Of a stretch of 48,552 bases of DNA, positions 45,668 to 48,552 are shown in pieces (positions within the stretch are counted from its first letter, which is position 1; each line of letters starts with the position of its first letter). Position numbers and translations under genes: made by a program. The stretch is taken from NCBI GenBank assembly GCA_937925925.1, contig CALANA010000168.1, positions 1 to 48,552 of the forward strand, given 5' to 3'. The DNA is from an uncultured Chloroflexales bacterium. Lineage in GTDB: Bacteria; Chloroflexota; Chloroflexia; Chloroflexales; Chloroflexaceae. Below the pieces are notes generated by a model, which was given only the letters and a program-made list of their open reading frames with translations, was not told where the DNA came from and ran no database searches.

Positions 45668-48552
45668 ATGGGTCACCTGCAGCCTCGTTGGATGCGCCCG
45701 CTGTATGTGCTGCTGACAGTTTTTATTCTGTTCAATACCCTGTTTATGCCTGCGGCGGCGATGCCCTATCGCCCGCTCGTCATTGACGAGGCACCGACCA
45801 GTAATCCGCTTCAGGCGCTGCCCGCCAACCCGGATACGGCTACCCAGGTTGCGCCGCTGGTCGTCTTTGTGGCCGACAGCGTCGCGCCCGACCAGTTGCA
45901 GATTTCAGCCGGTACCACGGTAGTATTCCGCAATGATAGTGCTACAACTCTCGATGTACTCATTACCGATCAGCTTCCCGCTGAGCCGAGCGACCCACGT
46001 GAGCCAGGTGAGCCGAGCGACCCACGTGAGCCACGTGAGCCAGGTGAGCCGGGTGACCCGACCGATCCGGGTGAGCCGGGTGAGCCGGGTGATCCGCGTG
46101 ATCCGACCGACCCGCGTGATCCGCGTGAGCCAGGTGACCCGCGTGAGCCAGGTGACCCGCGTGACCCGGGTAACCCGCGTGACCCTGATCTTGCCACACC
46201 GACGGCAACAGTTGGCCGGGCCACGCTTACCCCCACCGCGCCCAGCAGAGCTACCGATCCCATGCCCACGCCCACGTCTATTGTGCAACCCGACCCTGCC
46301 AGCCGGCACGTCGTGTTCTTGCCGATCATTCAGCGGAGTGGTGCTGGGGTGACTGGCACGTCGGCAGCGACCACTACCGACCCTGCTGACGCTGCCGCCA
46401 GTGCCGGTGCAGATATGGACGTTATGCCGATGACGTCTGATGCGAGCGATCCTGACATACTCGCCATTGCGGGCAACCAGGTGGCTCAAGCACAGATGAC
46501 GACCAGCACGAATGCGCCGGGTGGCACGGTCATATCTATTCCCCCTGGCGCAACCCGCTCCTATGCCTTCAATCTGGTCGGAGTGTGGTATGCGGTCAAT
46601 CAGGTCTTGCCCACTGTGTATGCCACCATCACCGTGCTGCCGGTCGAGAACCCACCCCCGGTACCATTCGACATAGACCTTGCGCTTGACCGCAACCAGA
46701 CCGTCACCGTTAATCTGGCCGACCTGGGGGCGATTGCGCCGACTGGTGATCCACTCATCTTTGCGCTGGCAACGCTGCCCCAACACGGCACCGCGACAGT
46801 TGTCACCACCACGCTGACCTACACACCCGCTCTGGACTATGTGGGTACCGATCAGTTAACCTTCAGTGTCACCGATAGCGCTGGACAGTCGGCGATTGGC
46901 ACCGTCTCGGTGGTAGTGCGACCGCCCAACCGCCCTCCGCTTGCCAATGATCGCACGCTAACTTTCGATCCGGCAGCAACGGCGGGCCTGAATATTTCGC
47001 CGCTGGGCTACGACTTCGAGAACGATCTCCTCACCTACGATGTCACGATCGTCTCACGGGCCACGCTACCCGAAACAGATGAGCCGGATTTTGCCAACGA
47101 CGTGCCGCTTGAATCGACGGTCGAACTCCCCACCGACATCTTTACCACCACCGGCTACATCAGTTACACCGTGACCGATTTGCCGCAATATGGACAGTTT
47201 GCCTTCACGCCCAATATGCTGGAGTATTTCCCCGACGAACGTTTTGACGGCAGCGATGTTGTGGTCTACACCGTAACTGATCCGCAGGGAAGCAGTGCCT
47301 ATGGACAGATCCAGATGATTGCTCTCACGCCGGAAGAGGCCAGCGGATCTATCCCGATTGTCGAATTCAGCACCCTGAAGATGTATGCCGACAGTCCCGG
47401 TGCGAGCCTTGACCTGGCAACCCTGGCCCGTAACCAGAACGGTACAACGCCAGCCCTGACGCTGGCAACTACCGGGGTGCTATCGGGCAACCTGCGTCTG
47501 GATGGCACGGTGCTGACCTACACGCCCACCGCGCCGGTCGAGAGTGCGCCCTGGTATGAGTTTGTCGATTTTGTGGCGACAGATAGCAACGGGCAGCAGG
47601 CAGTAGGTACCGTAACCGTGCAGGTGCAGCCAGCGGTGGACTTCCCGCGCCGCCCGCAGATCAATACCACGCGCCCGGTCTGGCTGGCGATTGAACCGCG
47701 CACGGCGCTGCTCACGGCACCGGGTACAACCAGAACGCTCACGCTGGTCGGCTACGATAGTCGCGGCAACCCGGTGCCGATTGACCCCGTTCTCTACCGG
47801 GATATTCAGTGGAACGCCGAGAATCAGGATGGCGGACTGACCTATACCATAAACCCGACCAACCCGACCCGTGTCACGGTACAGGCCGCTGCGCCCACCG
47901 GCTACCTGCAACTGCGGGTGCGCTGGGCCGACGTTGATTCAGCGTCCAGCGTCGTGGTAGCTGCCCGGCTGCATGCTGGCGTCCAGGTAGTCCCCGACAC
48001 GGCGATTATTGCGCCCATTAGCGCCGCCCCGCTATCCGGGCGGGGCCTGGAGAACGTGACCAGCATCGCCGAGTTTGAAGACTGGCTGGAGCGCAATCCG
48101 CCACGCTTCCAGACGGTGCTGGATGCCAGTCGGCTCACTGCCCCGCTGACCCCTGGCACCCGTTTTACGACGGATGGCGACAGCCCGGTTGCCGGACAGG
48201 TGGTGAGCGCTACCGCCACGGCCGGCGGTATTGTGCTGGTGTACGAAGTGGTGCCGATGGAAACCGTGATTGCCGAAGCCGGATTTGAGGCTACCTATAC
48301 CCAGAACGACATTCTCTTCAATACATTTGCCATCGCATCCGCTGGTGGCGTGGGGAGTACCGGGCGAATGCCAGGGGTAGCGCGGCCGCTGGATATGCTG
48401 CCCCAGGTTGCCAGCCATATGCCTGCGAACATCTCGTTTAGCGGCAGTCTTGCTGATCGCTTTGAGGTGACAGAAGAATTTGAAGTATCAAATGGACGCT
48501 TTTTTGCGGAAGCGAAAGATAAATATCGTATTGAAGGGCGCGTGAGCGGTCG
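45668..48552 (+). CDS. Large secreted surface protein with split cupredoxin-like and cadherin-like domains (partial)
   Basis: The frame is open from ATG 45668 to the window end: 961 codons and no stop. AAGGAGAG lies eight bases upstream. Residues 9-35 are a signal peptide or anchor (PLYVLLTVFILFNTLFMPAA). Residues about 60-100 look like the first half of a cupredoxin-like fold (DQLQISAGTTVVFRNDSATT). Then comes a stretch of Glu/Asp-Pro-x tripeptides (about 104-178), a Thr/Pro linker and HVVFLPIIQRSG (about 215-226). The second cupredoxin half appears at about 285-325 (GGTVISIPPGATRSYAFNLV, then TITVLP). After it come at least two Ig/cadherin-like beta modules (LTYTPALDYVGTDQLTFSVT). No enzyme motif or calcium-binding array is obvious. 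It is likely a cell-surface or adhesion protein. The 3' end lies beyond the window. Confidence 0.85.
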   Translation, partial: MGHLQPRWMRPLYVLLTVFILFNTLFMPAAAMPYRPLVIDEAPTSNPLQALPANPDTATQVAPLVVFVADSVAPDQLQISAGTTVVFRNDSATTLDVLITDQLPAEPSDPREPGEPSDPREPREPGEPGDPTDPGEPGEPGDPRDPTDPRDPREPGDPREPGDPRDPGNPRDPDLATPTATVGRATLTPTAPSRATDPMPTPTSIVQPDPASRHVVFLPIIQRSGAGVTGTSAATTTDPADAAASAGADMDVMPMTSDASDPDILAIAGNQVAQAQMTTSTNAPGGTVISIPPGATRSYAFNLVGVWYAVNQVLPTVYATITVLPVENPPPVPFDIDLALDRNQTVTVNLADLGAIAPTGDPLIFALATLPQHGTATVVTTTLTYTPALDYVGTDQLTFSVTDSAGQSAIGTVSVVVRPPNRPPLANDRTLTFDPAATAGLNISPLGYDFENDLLTYDVTIVSRATLPETDEPDFANDVPLESTVELPTDIFTTTGYISYTVTDLPQYGQFAFTPNMLEYFPDERFDGSDVVVYTVTDPQGSSAYGQIQMIALTPEEASGSIPIVEFSTLKMYADSPGASLDLATLARNQNGTTPALTLATTGVLSGNLRLDGTVLTYTPTAPVESAPWYEFVDFVATDSNGQQAVGTVTVQVQPAVDFPRRPQINTTRPVWLAIEPRTALLTAPGTTRTLTLVGYDSRGNPVPIDPVLYRDIQWNAENQDGGLTYTINPTNPTRVTVQAAAPTGYLQLRVRWADVDSASSVVVAARLHAGVQVVPDTAIIAPISAAPLSGRGLENVTSIAEFEDWLERNPPRFQTVLDASRLTAPLTPGTRFTTDGDSPVAGQVVSATATAGGIVLVYEVVPMETVIAEAGFEATYTQNDILFNTFAIASAGGVGSTGRMPGVARPLDMLPQVASHMPANISFSGSLADRFEVTEEFEVSNGRFFAEAKDKYRIEGRVSG
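45987..46185 (+). repeat. 9-bp/tripeptide tandem repeat in the surface protein gene
   Basis: Codon triplets for (D/E)-P-(R/G/T/S) repeat about 24 times: GAGCCAGGT, GACCCGCGT, GATCCGACC and variants. In-frame 9-base periodicity implies expansion under coding constraint. The minus strand is also open here (SPGSRGSPGSRG-type), but only as a shadow. Confidence 0.9.

Noticed and set aside
45905-46786. 293-codon minus frame with tripeptide-like repeats (RVTRVT, LTWLTW)
   Set aside because: Shadow of the coding tripeptide repeat of the surface protein; the plus frame has a signal peptide, ribosome site and no stop.

Overview
The window looks like chromosomal DNA of a member of the Chloroflexota, most likely class Chloroflexia (the Chloroflexus/Roseiflexus/Oscillochloris type of filamentous phototroph). 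This is inferred from protein style, not from a marker gene. The signs are GC-rich codon use, a MalT-like giant LuxR regulator, NarL-type signalling, secreted proteins with Pro/Thr-rich stalks that reach a (Y/F)LP(L/I)I motif, and many short GC-rich repeats between genes. No rRNA or tRNA was recognised, and no photosynthesis gene is present.

Layout. 1-135 is the tail of a winged-helix response regulator. 136-805 is repeat-rich. 806-1330 is a DUF1992 protein. 1489-6198 (-) is ferredoxin-type or NADPH-type glutamate synthase large subunit, with no small subunit next to it. 6768-11291 (+) holds a glycosyltransferase, then a V4R/PAS/GAF histidine kinase translationally coupled to a NarL-type regulator. 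11475-16483 (-) is a cell-surface polysaccharide block: a Wzz-like/ABC-2 permease fusion, a membrane-anchored polysaccharide deacetylase and a family 2 glycosyltransferase. 16507-17992 is a scrap yard: a dispersed repeat, pieces of two transposases and a truncated Rpn-family nuclease gene. 18104-19621 (-) is a ComM/YifB ATPase. 20142-25696 (+) is a compact run: DA1-like zinc peptidase, UvrD/AddA-like helicase, acetyltransferase, a membrane-anchored gene broken by an octamer array, and a QTMAN-like glycosyltransferase. 25946-29085 (-) has a MacB/FtsX permease remnant and a MalT-like regulator. 29631-30149 is a Nudix hydrolase. 30462-32305 (-) is a two-gene cell-wall operon (LytM-like and glucosaminidase-like). 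32823-33344 (-) is a small FG-GAP-like membrane protein behind a strong promoter that contains a LexA-type palindrome. 34003-41857 (-) is a five-gene operon: PQQ-type sugar dehydrogenase, GH5-like hydrolase, two membrane proteins and a methyltransferase/PqqD-like/GT2 fusion. 42605-43649 (+) is a glycine-zipper protein and a phosphoribosyltransferase. 43626-44879 (-) is FabF. 45668 to the end (+) is a very large secreted surface protein that runs off the window.

The strongest structural theme not explained by the genes is a set of arrays with an 8-bp period anchored on GCG (units such as GCGAGGAC, GCGAAGAT, GCGTTCAA). They lie at gene borders and in two places run into genes: one gene (24144-24593) is broken by such an array, and another (42605-42991) has a tail translated from it. 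Other leads are the LexA-like promoter at 33398-33427, three 11-bp-phased TTAA boxes resembling a Pho box at 45001-45030 with no obvious target, a 37-bp repeat pair with a 34-bp spacer at 33783-33890 (CRISPR-like), the MftF-like fusion protein, and a cupredoxin-like domain split by a stalk-like insert in the last gene.

Most calls rest on motif recognition by eye. Domain borders are approximate, and no database search was possible.
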